Of a stretch of 64,000 bases of DNA, positions 14,723 through 23,632 are shown in pieces. The notes below the pieces were generated by a model. That model did no database searches. It saw nothing but the letters and a program-made list of their open reading frames with translations, and was not told the DNA's origin. Position numbers and translations under genes: made by a program. The stretch is from Bacilli bacterium (GTDB lineage: Bacteria; Bacillota_I; Bacilli_A; RFN20; CAG-631), in NCBI GenBank assembly GCA_900754115.1, contig CAAEBM010000057.1, positions 62,001 through 126,000 on the forward strand, written 5' to 3'. How positions within the stretch are numbered: the stretch's first letter is position 1; every line of letters starts with the position of its first letter.

Positions 14723-16930
14723 CAGGTTTTGAACTCTTTGAATCATCCCTTGTATATCTAACACTCCATAAGCAAATCTTTTTTTGATTAATTCAATAGG
14801 AACGAATTCATCATATTTTTCAAATAGAGGCACTTCTTTGGGATAGACAAGTTCAAAAGGATTGATTGGCTTTTGACTTTCTTCTAATAAAACCTCATAA
14901 AACTCTTGTATTGTCGCTTTCATTTGAAATTGAATAAAATAAGGTCTAGACACATTCATTTTCTTAAGTTTTAGTTTTGCTGCACATTTAATTTTTAAAA
15001 ATCGTTCTAGAGCTAAAAAACTATAGGTTCCAAGCCATGGAAAAAGACAATACATTTCTCCTCCCAAACAAATTAAAGGTTGCTGAAATAAATTAGAATG
15101 TAAAGCAATTTTTCTTCCTTCTTTTAAACGCTCTATCGCTTGCTCTTTTAAATAAGGATAAAGGGTATCTTCCTTTAAAATCTTTGCCATCTTTTCTAAT
15201 ACTTTGGTATGAATGTCTCCAGGGCATAGACCAAAATAAGCGGGTACTTGTCCTTTTGCCTCTTCACAATAAATGACATGTTTTTGATAGTCAATTTCTT
15301 CAACAGTCCAAACTTTTCCTGCCAAAGCAATTTTATCTTTTAAAGGAGGTGGTTTAACAATCGAACCAATTTCTTGTGCATGGCAGCGAACAACATATTC
15401 TTCATTTTCTACAAAAACTGCATAAAATTTAAATGAACGAATGATTTTTTCTCCTGCAAGACCAATAATTAAGCCTCCTTCTTCTGTTTTTTGTAAATAA
15501 TCGATTTGAAGTAAATGATGCAATAATTGTTGATAATCTTGTTTTGTTATGGAGCAAAAGTAAGGTAAAGTTAAGACTTTTGCTGCTAGTTGTGTGGGTG
15601 TTAATTCTCCTTGAGAGGCTAAAATAGACATCGTTTGATGATAAAGTAAACTATAAGGATAGGGTGAAACTCGTAAAGGTTCAACCCATTTTTCTTCTAT
15701 ATAAAGTTGAATTAAAGCGATTGCTTGCAATAGTTTCCATGGTATCGTTGCAGGAAGCATTTCTCTTGATGTTGGCATTTCTTCTCGAATGACAAACCAC
15801 ATTTCTGGGATTTGGTTACGTCTTCCGGTTCGTCCCATTCGTTGTAAAAAAGAAGAAACCATCGCTGGAGCATCAATTTGAAAAGCACGTTCTAGCCTGC
15901 CAATGTCAATTCCTAATTCTAAGGTCGCCGTGGTGATGGTTGATTGTAATTGTTCTTCATCTTTCATTATCGTTTCTGCTGTTTCTCGATAAGATGCTGA
16001 TAAATTCCCATGATGGATTAAAAAACGATCGGGCTCATGATTTAATTCACAATAATGTCTTAAAGTGGAAGTGACCAATTCGCATTCTTCTCTAGAATTG
16101 GTAAAAACTAGACATTTTTTCCCTTTTGTATGTTCAAAAATATAGTTTAACCCTGGATCAGCATAGACAAGTAATTTTTCTTGTTGAGTCCGTTTTTCCT
16201 TTTTTAATGCAAGTGTTTCACTAGCATTTTGTACATAAAAATGTTGTAAAGATAAACGCCATTTTATCTTAGTTTGTGGAATTTGGGGAATCAATGTTTG
16301 TTTATCGGTTCCTAAAGCAAGCAATTCCCCAACCTCTTTTGGATTTCCTAAAGTGGCAGATAGCCCTATTCTTCTTGGATGAACATTGGCAATGCGACAA
16401 AGTCTTTGAATCAAACAAAGTGTTTGCCCACCTCGCTCATTTCTTAATAAAGAATGGACTTCATCAATAATAATAAATTGTAAGTCTGAAAACAAATGAG
16501 CAATCATATTGTGTTTATGTAAAAGTAATGATTCTAAAGATTCAGGTGTAATCTGTAAAATACCTGAAGGATATTTTAACATTCGCTGTTTATGAGAATA
16601 AGAAACATCTCCATGCCAATGCCAAACAGGAATTTGAGCCCTATCACAAAGTGTAGTTAAACGTTCAAATTGATCATTAATTAATGCTTTTAAAGGGCCA
16701 ATATAAATGGCGCCAATCGATTGAGGCATCTTTTGGTAAAACAGCGAAAGAATAGGAAAAAAAGCAGCTTCAGTTTTTCCACTAGCTGTCGAACCTAGTA
16801 ATAATACATGTTCCTCTGTATTAAAAATAGCCTCTCCTGCAGCCACTTGAATGGCACGCAAAGATTCCCATTGATTTTGATATATAAAATCTTGGATAAA
16901 CGGAGCATATTTTTCAAAAATAGAACTCAT
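14711..16930 (-). CDS. Superfamily 2 DEAD/DEAH-box helicase, Lhr-like (BrxHI-like)
   Basis: 739 residues from ATG 16930, preferred because AGGTGG lies 5 bp upstream; GTG 16939 directly follows the previous stop. Helicase motifs in order: Q/motif I GSTASGKTEAAFFP, Ia IGPLKALINDQ, Ib TPESLE, II IIDEVH, III GLSATLGN, IV/V TATLELGIDIG, VI QRMGRTGR. A winged-helix and Lhr-type C-terminal region of about 300 residues follows. Lhr-like helicases remodel DNA or RNA-DNA hybrids; the homologue in type 2 BREX systems is BrxHI, encoded next to the ATPase BrxD. Here the upstream gene is a DUF2791 (BrxD-like) ATPase and the one before it a TerB protein. No PglX methylase or PglZ is present, so this is not a BREX locus. 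Confidence 0.85.
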   Translation of the reverse strand: MSSIFEKYAPFIQDFIYQNQWESLRAIQVAAGEAIFNTEEHVLLLGSTASGKTEAAFFPILSLFYQKMPQSIGAIYIGPLKALINDQFERLTTLCDRAQIPVWHWHGDVSYSHKQRMLKYPSGILQITPESLESLLLHKHNMIAHLFSDLQFIIIDEVHSLLRNERGGQTLCLIQRLCRIANVHPRRIGLSATLGNPKEVGELLALGTDKQTLIPQIPQTKIKWRLSLQHFYVQNASETLALKKEKRTQQEKLLVYADPGLNYIFEHTKGKKCLVFTNSREECELVTSTLRHYCELNHEPDRFLIHHGNLSASYRETAETIMKDEEQLQSTITTATLELGIDIGRLERAFQIDAPAMVSSFLQRMGRTGRRNQIPEMWFVIREEMPTSREMLPATIPWKLLQAIALIQLYIEEKWVEPLRVSPYPYSLLYHQTMSILASQGELTPTQLAAKVLTLPYFCSITKQDYQQLLHHLLQIDYLQKTEEGGLIIGLAGEKIIRSFKFYAVFVENEEYVVRCHAQEIGSIVKPPPLKDKIALAGKVWTVEEIDYQKHVIYCEEAKGQVPAYFGLCPGDIHTKVLEKMAKILKEDTLYPYLKEQAIERLKEGRKIALHSNLFQQPLICLGGEMYCLFPWLGTYSFLALERFLKIKCAAKLKLKKMNVSRPYFIQFQMKATIQEFYEVLLEESQKPINPFELVYPKEVPLFEKYDEFVPIELIKKRFAYGVLDIQGMIQRVQNLKKE

Positions 16931-16939
16931 AAAAGCCAC

Positions 16940-18247
16940 CTAAACCTCAAATTCAGTAAATAATTCTTCTTCGTCTTTAAAAGAAGAAACAGATTCAAAT
17001 TCTTTTGAATTCAAAACTTCTTCAATGCTAAAAGTTGGATTTTGATAAAGAATATTTAATAATTCAATAAAATCACGAATGACTTCTCGAGGAGTAAGAT
17101 GCGTTTCCGCTCCCACTTTTCCATATTCAAGTTGCATAAAGGTTAAATAGCGATCTGGTGTTAAATTCAATGTATAATCAAACAAAACTGCATGAATTTC
17201 TGCTAATTTTTCAATTAAAACAAACATTTCTTCATAGGTTAAAGGATTTAAAGAAATGATTGGCGCAAACATATCTTGATAATTTGTTTGATTTAATCGA
17301 CCCTTACTTAAACGAGAGCGAAGTGCTTCATAACTGAATACACCTCTTTTTGTATCTTCAATACATTGAGGAGTTCCACACATGATAATTCCTAAATACT
17401 TTGCCTTTCCTTGTAAAGTATCATTGTACATCGTCAAGATTTTTTCATAATTGTATTGGCGGGTAATACTATTGGGAATTTTATAAATATTGACTAACTC
17501 ATCTATTAAAATCAGCAATCCTTGATACCCTGCTTTCTTTAAAAAGAAAGCAAATAACTTAATGTATTCATACCAATCTTCATCATTAATGAGAATATTA
17601 ATGCCTAAATCTTCCTTCACTGCTGCTTTTGTAGTATATTCTCCACGAAACCATTGAACAACTTTTGTTTTTAAAGCCTCATCATCTAAAAGATAAGCAC
17701 GATAATAACACGTCAACAATTTAGCAAAATCAAAACCATGAACAAGTTCATTTAAAGAAGAAATGACTTCAAAAATCTTTTTTTCCACTAAATTAGAAAA
17801 AGAAGAAGTGGATGTTAACGTAGGATTTTCCATTTGTACTTGGGTTTGAACTTGATTAATCCATCGATCTAAAATTAAAGTGAGCGCCCCACCTTCAGGT
17901 TTTGTTTTAGTAGACATATTTTTTATCAATTCTTTATAAGTTGCAAGTCCTTGACCTTTTGTACCATGTAATCGCCTTTCTGGTGACAAATCTGCATCAA
18001 CAACGACAAAATTTCTATCCATTGCATAATTTCGAATCGTTTGTAGTAAAAAACTTTTTCCACTGCCATACTTTCCCATTATGAAGCGAAAAGTAGCGCC
18101 ACCTTCTTCAATTAATGAAATATCGTGTAATAAGGCTTGAATTTCAATTTCGCGCCCCACTGTAATATAGGGCAAGCCAATTCGAGGAACCACTCCACTT
18201 TTTAATGAATTGATAATAATGGAGGCAATTCTTTTGGGTATTTTCAT
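16940..18247 (-). CDS. DUF2791 P-loop ATPase (BrxD-like)
   Basis: 435 residues. Opening IPKRIASIIINSLKSGVVPRIG, then the GREIEI motif, Walker A GKYGSGKSFLL (about residues 58-68), and DADLSPERRLHG are hallmarks of the DUF2791/BrxD AAA-like family. Walker B is GLLILIDELVNI near residue 245, and GIIMCGTPQCIEDTKRGVF resembles a sensor region. The family supplies the ATPase partner of an Lhr-like helicase in BREX type 2 loci. Its ATG overlaps the stop of the TerB gene (ATGA at 18244-18247), and its own stop is next to the helicase's ribosome binding site, so the three proteins are made together and probably form a complex. Likely cytoplasmic and DNA-associated. Biochemical role unknown. Confidence 0.85.
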   Translation of the reverse strand: MKIPKRIASIIINSLKSGVVPRIGLPYITVGREIEIQALLHDISLIEEGGATFRFIMGKYGSGKSFLLQTIRNYAMDRNFVVVDADLSPERRLHGTKGQGLATYKELIKNMSTKTKPEGGALTLILDRWINQVQTQVQMENPTLTSTSSFSNLVEKKIFEVISSLNELVHGFDFAKLLTCYYRAYLLDDEALKTKVVQWFRGEYTTKAAVKEDLGINILINDEDWYEYIKLFAFFLKKAGYQGLLILIDELVNIYKIPNSITRQYNYEKILTMYNDTLQGKAKYLGIIMCGTPQCIEDTKRGVFSYEALRSRLSKGRLNQTNYQDMFAPIISLNPLTYEEMFVLIEKLAEIHAVLFDYTLNLTPDRYLTFMQLEYGKVGAETHLTPREVIRDFIELLNILYQNPTFSIEEVLNSKEFESVSSFKDEEELFTEFEV

Positions 18248-19689
18248 ATGGTAATCATTCCTTTCAATTCATCAAGATAATCTTCGATAATCGTTACAAC
18301 ATCTGCGTCATTGATTTCAAGAACATTATCTTGAAAATGTTCAAAACATTTTTCATTGATTTGTTCAACTAGTAAAGAACACATTCCTTTTTTTTCCTTT
18401 ACAAAAGTGTGATAATCTTGTTGCTTTAAAATTAAAGATAAAAACATCTTTTCATCTTGAGTGAAACTACCTTCTTCAACTATCGTGTTTTGTAAAATTG
18501 GTTCTTCTTCTAATTCTTCCTTTGTAACTAAACTTTGAAAAGTTTTTAAAGCATTTTGTCGAATTTGATTTAAAGCGCTTGGGCGAATCACAATGTTTGC
18601 TTTCTTTTTCATTTTTTCATATTGTTCAATGACTTGCTTTATTTTTTTTACCATTTCTAAAGGGATATGATACGTAAGATTTTTATTTTCTAACCCTTCT
18701 TGATTCTTTAACAATCCCTCGATAGTCAAACAAAAATAACCTAAATCCTTACTTTTTTTCGTTTCATATCCTTCTTTAAACCATTGATGATTTTGATAAA
18801 AATAAGTGGTAAGTTCATTGGCCACATAAGGTTCATTTTCTTTTTTTAAAGGGTAAAACAAAGCTTCTTGAAACAAATAAATTCTTTTTTGCTTTTTCTT
18901 TTTAAATAGTTTTTCAAAAAAAGAAATTTTTTTCTTTTCTTGATAATACTTTTTTAAAGTTTGATAAGACAACACCACAATTTGTTGCACTTTTTCAGGA
19001 TATAATTGATATATTTTGGAATTTTTTAAAGAATAAGTGGACATACAATCGATTGCTTCAAATTGTTGTTTTAACGAAGCATCACCAAAATATAAAATTT
19101 GTAAATTTTTTTCTAAAGGATCTTCTAAATCTTTTAATAAAAGAGGGTTTAAATGATAATAGATGACATAATCTTTAATCCAGTTTGTCAAAGGATTAAT
19201 GATTCTTTCATCTAGCAAACGATACACTTTTAAAAAATTTGTCAATTTTTCATAGCCATCCAAATTAGAATCAACTCCAATTTGGTTCATCAACTCATAT
19301 AAATAAACATAAACAAAAGAAAGTGACGTTTTTTCAATTTGTCCTTTTCTTGTTTTCGTTCTCCAACTAAAATATCCTCGTAATTGTTCATTACTCATCG
19401 CTTGATAAGATGGAAAATAACGAAAAAAAGTTCCATGATAGCAAAAATCATCTTCATATTTTTCCATCTGCTTTCCAAAAACATAAAAACGATACTCTTC
19501 TGATTGTTGTTTCAAGTCGGGGCGAAAAAATAATTCTTTTAAATCAGCAATTTCTTTAGGCAACCAATTGCTTGCTTGTCGAGCTGTCTTTAAAATCGGT
19601 TCGTCATGAAAAATCATGGAATCAAATTGATGACTATTTTTAATTTTATCTTGGTTGATTAATTGTTGTATCAATTCTTTTGTATCCAT
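18244..19689 (-). CDS. TerB_N / TerB_C domain protein
   Basis: 481 residues. Residues about 35-200 match the TerB_N domain: a conserved YFPSYQAMSNEQLRGYFSWR stretch, then LSFVYVYLYELMNQIGV. The last 75 residues match TerB_C, with helices around LVEQINEKCFEHFQDNVLE and the acidic VTIIEDYLDEL ending. Between them is a lysine-rich linker (FFEKLFKKKKQKRIYLFQ, about 255-275). TerB-family proteins belong to stress and phage-conflict loci (Ter systems) and are thought to be scaffolds linked to membrane and DNA-processing partners. Here it is the first gene of a coupled operon with a DUF2791 ATPase and a helicase. Ribosome binding site GAGAGG. No tellurite gene such as terC or terD is nearby. Domain identity is good, mechanism unknown. 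Confidence 0.82.
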   Translation of the reverse strand: MDTKELIQQLINQDKIKNSHQFDSMIFHDEPILKTARQASNWLPKEIADLKELFFRPDLKQQSEEYRFYVFGKQMEKYEDDFCYHGTFFRYFPSYQAMSNEQLRGYFSWRTKTRKGQIEKTSLSFVYVYLYELMNQIGVDSNLDGYEKLTNFLKVYRLLDERIINPLTNWIKDYVIYYHLNPLLLKDLEDPLEKNLQILYFGDASLKQQFEAIDCMSTYSLKNSKIYQLYPEKVQQIVVLSYQTLKKYYQEKKKISFFEKLFKKKKQKRIYLFQEALFYPLKKENEPYVANELTTYFYQNHQWFKEGYETKKSKDLGYFCLTIEGLLKNQEGLENKNLTYHIPLEMVKKIKQVIEQYEKMKKKANIVIRPSALNQIRQNALKTFQSLVTKEELEEEPILQNTIVEEGSFTQDEKMFLSLILKQQDYHTFVKEKKGMCSLLVEQINEKCFEHFQDNVLEINDADVVTIIEDYLDELKGMITI

Positions 19690-19746
19690 CTTTGAACCTC
19701 TCTTAAAGTTAGTTTTACTATATCATATTTTTACATCCATTTCCAT

Positions 19747-19772
19747 AAAAAAACAATGACAAAGTCATTGTT
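19747..19772 (-). terminator. Intrinsic terminator of ligD
   Basis: Minus-strand AACAATGAC-TTT-GTCATTGTT (19752-19772) followed by a T run, 10 bp after the ligD stop. It separates ligD from the TerB operon. Confidence 0.85.
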
Positions 19773-19782
19773 AAAAGTTAAA

Positions 19783-22140
19783 TTAACTAAGAGTTTGTGA
19801 GACTTTAAAAAATTGTTCCCATGGGTCTTTTTTTTGTATTTGTTTGATTGCATTAAAAAGATTAAATTGATTGGGTGTAACTTTATCTAATTCCTGATAA
19901 GAAATAGGCATGGATACACAACCATTTTTAATGCGAACGGAATAGGGGGCAACGCTAGTTGCTCCTTTAGTATTGCGTACCCAATCAATGTATATTTTAT
20001 TTTTTCTTTGACTTTTACGCATATTGCTCGTATAGCGTTCAGGCCATTTTTGTTCCATCAATTGCGCAATTTGATTTGCAAAGTCGCGAAACTTTTCCCA
20101 TTTTACTTTTGCAACAAAGGGAATAACGACATGATATCCTTTATTTCCACTTGTCTTTAAAAATGAAATTAGTGACAAGTCATCTAATATTTGTTTTAAA
20201 TCTTTTACTCCTTGTCGCACTTGGTTTAAACTTAGTTTTTCATCAGGATCTAAATCAAAAACCATGACATCTGGTTGATTAAATTGTTGAATTTTACTTC
20301 CCCAAGTGTGAAACTCAATAGTTCCCATTTGTGCTTCGGCAATGATTCCTTTTTTTTCTTGAATATAAAAATAGGTTTCTTTTTTATTTTGTTGATTAGT
20401 AATCGTTTTTATATGAATACCCGCCATTTTTTGAGTGGGATGTTTTTTAAAAAAGCATTGTTTTGTCCCTTGTGGACACCGCACAACTGATAAAAAACGA
20501 TTTTGAACATAAGGAAGCATATATTCAGCAACTTGGTTATAATATTGCACCAAATCAAATTTCGTTATTTTTTCTTTAGCAAATACGATTTTTTGAGGAT
20601 TGGTAATGACAATTCCTTCTATTTCATTTTCATTTTTTACTTCTTCTTGGACCACTTCTTTTACTTTTTTATCTTCTCGAAGCCCTTTAAAACTCGCTTG
20701 TCTTAATAAATTTTGGGCAGTCCATTCCGCAAATTGCACTTCAGCCAAAAAATGAGGTTTTAAATACACTGTCGTATTTTTACTTTTTTCTTCCTTGACA
20801 AAAAAACTCTTATTTGATACATATTTTTTAAATTTTAATAATAATTCTTTTTGTACTTCTTGAGACATTCCTGTTCCCACTTTTCCCACATAATTCAATT
20901 GATTCTTTTCATAAACTCCTAAAAGTAATGCTTTAATGGGACGGTCATTTTGACTAGATAGTGTATAGCCACCGATGACAAATTCTTGGCGTCGATAACA
21001 TTTTAATTTAATCCAATCATCATTTCTACGCCCTTGATATATTGAATCGACTTTTTTTCCTATTATTCCTTCTAAATTTAATTTTTTTGCTTGGGAAAAT
21101 AAAGCTTTCCCTTGATCTAAAACGTGTTGGCTATACAACAAATTCGGATATCCTTCTTTCATGATTTGTTTTAAAATTTCTTTTCTTTCAAGCAAAGGTT
21201 TATCTCTTAAATCTTTTCCATCTAAAGCTAAAATGTCAAAAATCACATAAGTCAGCGAAAAATTTCCTTTTTGTTTAATTTTTTGTTGTAGTAATTGAAA
21301 TTGACTGACTCCCTTTTCATCTAATATTACCATTTCACCATCTAAAACCATGCTTCGATGTTGAGCAAGTTGTTTTAAAGAGGGTAAAACTTCTTTAAAA
21401 ATAGTAGAATAATCTTGTTGATTTCGGGATAGTAATTTTACTTTATCTTGTTCTATAAAAGATAAAATGCGATAGCCATCATATTTGATTTCATAAAGCC
21501 ATCCTTTTTCTTTTGGAATTGTTTTTTTTAATTCTGCAAGTTGAACTTGTGCTTGGTAAAAAGGATTTTTTTTATCTTCTTTTGCAATTTGTTGCATTGT
21601 TTTTTGACTAATGATACTGGTCTTAAAACGACTAATTCCTATCGTTTTTTTAGCATATTGATCTTTTTCTTTGATGAGTAGCCAATGTTTCTTTTCTTTT
21701 TGATTTAAAAGACGAATTAAAGTCCAATATCCCTTTAATCGTTTTCCAAATAATTGAAATTTTAATACGCCCTTTTTTAGTCCATCTTTTAAAGGGTGCT
21801 CACTTTCATAAACTCCTTTATCCCAAACCATAACGGTTCCTCCTCCGTATTGGTTTTGGGGAATGGTTCCTTCAAAATCAGCATACTCTAAAGGATGATC
21901 TTCTACTTGTATCGCCAATCGTTTATCTAAAGGGTTAAAAGATGGCCCTTTTGGCACAGCAAAACTGAGCAACACTCCCTCTACTTCTAAACGAAAATCA
22001 AAGTGAAGATTGGTTGCATCATGCCATTGAACGACAAAAAGACAGGAATCTTGTTTCTTTTTTTTCACTTTTCCTTGGGGTTCACTTGTCTTTTTAAAAT
22101 CTCTTTTATTTTTGTATTGTTTTAATTTTTTTTCTTCCAT
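19783..22140 (-). CDS. ligD: ATP-dependent DNA ligase D (phosphoesterase-ligase-polymerase)
   Basis: 785 residues with all three LigD modules. The 3-prime phosphoesterase (about 10-150) has HDATNLHFDFRLE with metal-binding His/Asp, EDHPLEY and the QYGGG loop. The ATP ligase (about 195-480) has the nucleotidyl Lys in YEIKYDGYR, DGEMVIL, LEGIIGKK and DWIKLKC. The primase-type polymerase (about 510-785) has FDLDPDE with the catalytic Asp pair and SGNKGYHVVIPF. The order PE-LIG-POL is the one seen in several bacterial LigDs. The enzyme repairs double-strand breaks by end joining and normally works with Ku. No ku gene lies in this window, so Ku must be elsewhere or absent. Ribosome binding site AGAGGTC; own terminator downstream. 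Confidence 0.93.
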   Translation of the reverse strand: MEEKKLKQYKNKRDFKKTSEPQGKVKKKKQDSCLFVVQWHDATNLHFDFRLEVEGVLLSFAVPKGPSFNPLDKRLAIQVEDHPLEYADFEGTIPQNQYGGGTVMVWDKGVYESEHPLKDGLKKGVLKFQLFGKRLKGYWTLIRLLNQKEKKHWLLIKEKDQYAKKTIGISRFKTSIISQKTMQQIAKEDKKNPFYQAQVQLAELKKTIPKEKGWLYEIKYDGYRILSFIEQDKVKLLSRNQQDYSTIFKEVLPSLKQLAQHRSMVLDGEMVILDEKGVSQFQLLQQKIKQKGNFSLTYVIFDILALDGKDLRDKPLLERKEILKQIMKEGYPNLLYSQHVLDQGKALFSQAKKLNLEGIIGKKVDSIYQGRRNDDWIKLKCYRRQEFVIGGYTLSSQNDRPIKALLLGVYEKNQLNYVGKVGTGMSQEVQKELLLKFKKYVSNKSFFVKEEKSKNTTVYLKPHFLAEVQFAEWTAQNLLRQASFKGLREDKKVKEVVQEEVKNENEIEGIVITNPQKIVFAKEKITKFDLVQYYNQVAEYMLPYVQNRFLSVVRCPQGTKQCFFKKHPTQKMAGIHIKTITNQQNKKETYFYIQEKKGIIAEAQMGTIEFHTWGSKIQQFNQPDVMVFDLDPDEKLSLNQVRQGVKDLKQILDDLSLISFLKTSGNKGYHVVIPFVAKVKWEKFRDFANQIAQLMEQKWPERYTSNMRKSQRKNKIYIDWVRNTKGATSVAPYSVRIKNGCVSMPISYQELDKVTPNQFNLFNAIKQIQKKDPWEQFFKVSQTLS

Positions 22141-22187
22141 AAGACCTCTTTTATAGTTTACCCCTTGAATATCTTTTTATTCTTGCA

Positions 22188-22216
22188 TTGTCTTTTTTTT
22201 AAGACAACGCTATAAT
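22188..22216 (+). promoter_or_regulatory. Sigma-A type promoter of asnA
   Basis: TTGTCT (22188-22193), 17-bp spacer, TATAAT (22211-22216), 26 bp upstream of the start. The -35 hexamer is part of an inverted repeat TTGTCTT...AAGACAA, a possible regulator site. Confidence 0.6.
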
Positions 22217-22242
22217 AAAACTAGTTTTTGGAGGAAATACAG

Positions 22243-23235
22243 ATGAAAAAAAATTCCCCTCTTTTAGATTTAAAGACGACAGAAAAAGCGATTAAATTTG
22301 TCAAAGAAACCTTTGAACAACAATTTGCTAAACAATTAAATTTATTGCGTGTTTCTGCTCCTTTAATTCTTTTTAACCACACGGGTTTAAATGATGATTT
22401 AAATGGTGTAGAACAACCTATTGTTTTTGACATTTGTCAAAAAACTCATTCCGTAACAATCGTTCAATCATTAGCAAAATGGAAACGTTTTGCTTTAAAA
22501 AAATATCAATTTCATGTTCATCAAGGCTTATATACCGACATGAACGCTATTCGAAAAGATGAAACCTTAGATGCACTTCATTCCATTTACGTTGACCAAT
22601 GGGATTGGGAAAAAATTATCACACCACAAGAAAGAAATTTACCTTATTTAAAAAAAGTGGTAAATAAAATTTATCAAGCTCTTTTACAAACGCAAAAAAA
22701 AGTCAAGCAAATGTACCCTCAATTACAAACTTTCCTTCCACCCACACTGCATTTTATTACAACTCAAGAATTAGAAAACCATTATCCATCTTATACAGCA
22801 AAAGAAAGAGAACTTGCAATCTGTAAAGAATATCAAGCTGTTTTTTTAATGCAAATCGGTCATCCTTTAAATCATTCAAAAAAACCCCATGATAATCGAG
22901 CTCCCGATTATGATGATTGGAAATTAAATGGTGATTTATTGGTCTACTCTCCTCTTCTTGATTGTGTCATTGAACTATCTTCAATGGGAATCCGGGTAGA
23001 TAAAGAAACATTAATTCAACAATTAACAATGGCAAATCAAATGCAAAAATGCTCTCTTTTTTACCATCAACTATTGATTCAAAATCAACTGCCCTTTACC
23101 ATTGGTGGTGGAATTGGTCAATCGCGACTTTGTATGCTTTTATTAAACAAAAAACATATTGGAGAAGTACAAGTTTCTGTATGGCCTAAAACCATAATAG
23201 AACAATGTAAACAAGAAGGAATCGATTTGTTATAA
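22243..23235 (+). CDS. asnA: Aspartate-ammonia ligase (asparagine synthetase A)
   Basis: 330 residues from ATG 22243 (GGAGGAA 8 bp upstream), exactly the usual AsnA length. The fold is that of class II aminoacyl-tRNA synthetases: LRVSAPLILFNHTGLNDDLNG near the N-terminus, then VQSLAKWKR (about 73-81), the YTDMNAIRKDE segment, VDQWDWEK, and the C-terminal GGGIGQSRLCMLLL that carries the ATP-binding Arg. It makes asparagine from aspartate, ammonia and ATP in the cytoplasm, releasing AMP and pyrophosphate. Monocistronic, with its own promoter, and convergent with the next gene, whose stop overlaps its own by 6 bp. Confidence 0.96.
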   Translation: MKKNSPLLDLKTTEKAIKFVKETFEQQFAKQLNLLRVSAPLILFNHTGLNDDLNGVEQPIVFDICQKTHSVTIVQSLAKWKRFALKKYQFHVHQGLYTDMNAIRKDETLDALHSIYVDQWDWEKIITPQERNLPYLKKVVNKIYQALLQTQKKVKQMYPQLQTFLPPTLHFITTQELENHYPSYTAKERELAICKEYQAVFLMQIGHPLNHSKKPHDNRAPDYDDWKLNGDLLVYSPLLDCVIELSSMGIRVDKETLIQQLTMANQMQKCSLFYHQLLIQNQLPFTIGGGIGQSRLCMLLLNKKHIGEVQVSVWPKTIIEQCKQEGIDLL

Positions 23236-23547
23236 AGTTCCATTTTGAAAAACTTGATTCATCAAATTAGGGTATTTTAAAATAAATTCTTGAGAAGTAA
23301 AACTTTGATTTTGATAATATAGTTTTGTCACTTTCATAAAGCCATTGTGAACTTTTACAATGATAAAGCCTGCATATAAACTTTGTATTCCACCATCAGG
23401 AAGATATTGCATCGTAACAGGACCCACATAAGGTTCATATTCTAAAAAATAAATCGGTTCATCAAAATACATGGCTTTTAAAACACGATAGGGAAAATAA
23501 ATGATATCTTTTTGAAAATCAACGGCTTCAATTTTAGTGTTTTCCAT
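23230..23547 (-). CDS. Small protein, possibly a stand-alone methionyl-tRNA formyltransferase C-terminal-like domain
   Basis: 105 residues, no signal or membrane segment. The second half (GFIIVKVHNGFMKVTKLYYQ, then SFTSQEFILKYPNL) resembles the C-terminal RNA-binding beta-barrel of Fmt, where a strand, a G(W/F)L element and an xMSxxEFLxGxP motif occur in this order. No catalytic formyltransferase domain is present. It has a fair ribosome binding site (AAAGGAA) and overlaps asnA tail to tail by 6 bp. The Fmt-like reading is a pattern impression only; otherwise it is a conserved-looking hypothetical protein. Confidence 0.5.
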   Translation of the reverse strand: MENTKIEAVDFQKDIIYFPYRVLKAMYFDEPIYFLEYEPYVGPVTMQYLPDGGIQSLYAGFIIVKVHNGFMKVTKLYYQNQSFTSQEFILKYPNLMNQVFQNGTL

Positions 23548-23632
23548 TTTTTTATTCCTTTCTTTTTTTGTCTAGGTTTTTTTATTTTAACATGATACAA
23601 TGGAAAAAGAAAGCATCAACAGGAGGAAGAAA

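Noticed and set aside
18244..19689. Tellurite resistance operon
   Set aside because: TerB_N/TerB_C domains alone; no terC, terD, terZ or related genes next to it.
14711..22140. Idea of a complete BREX locus
   Set aside because: Only BrxD-like and BrxHI-like proteins are present; no PglX methylase, PglZ, BrxC/PglY or BrxL.
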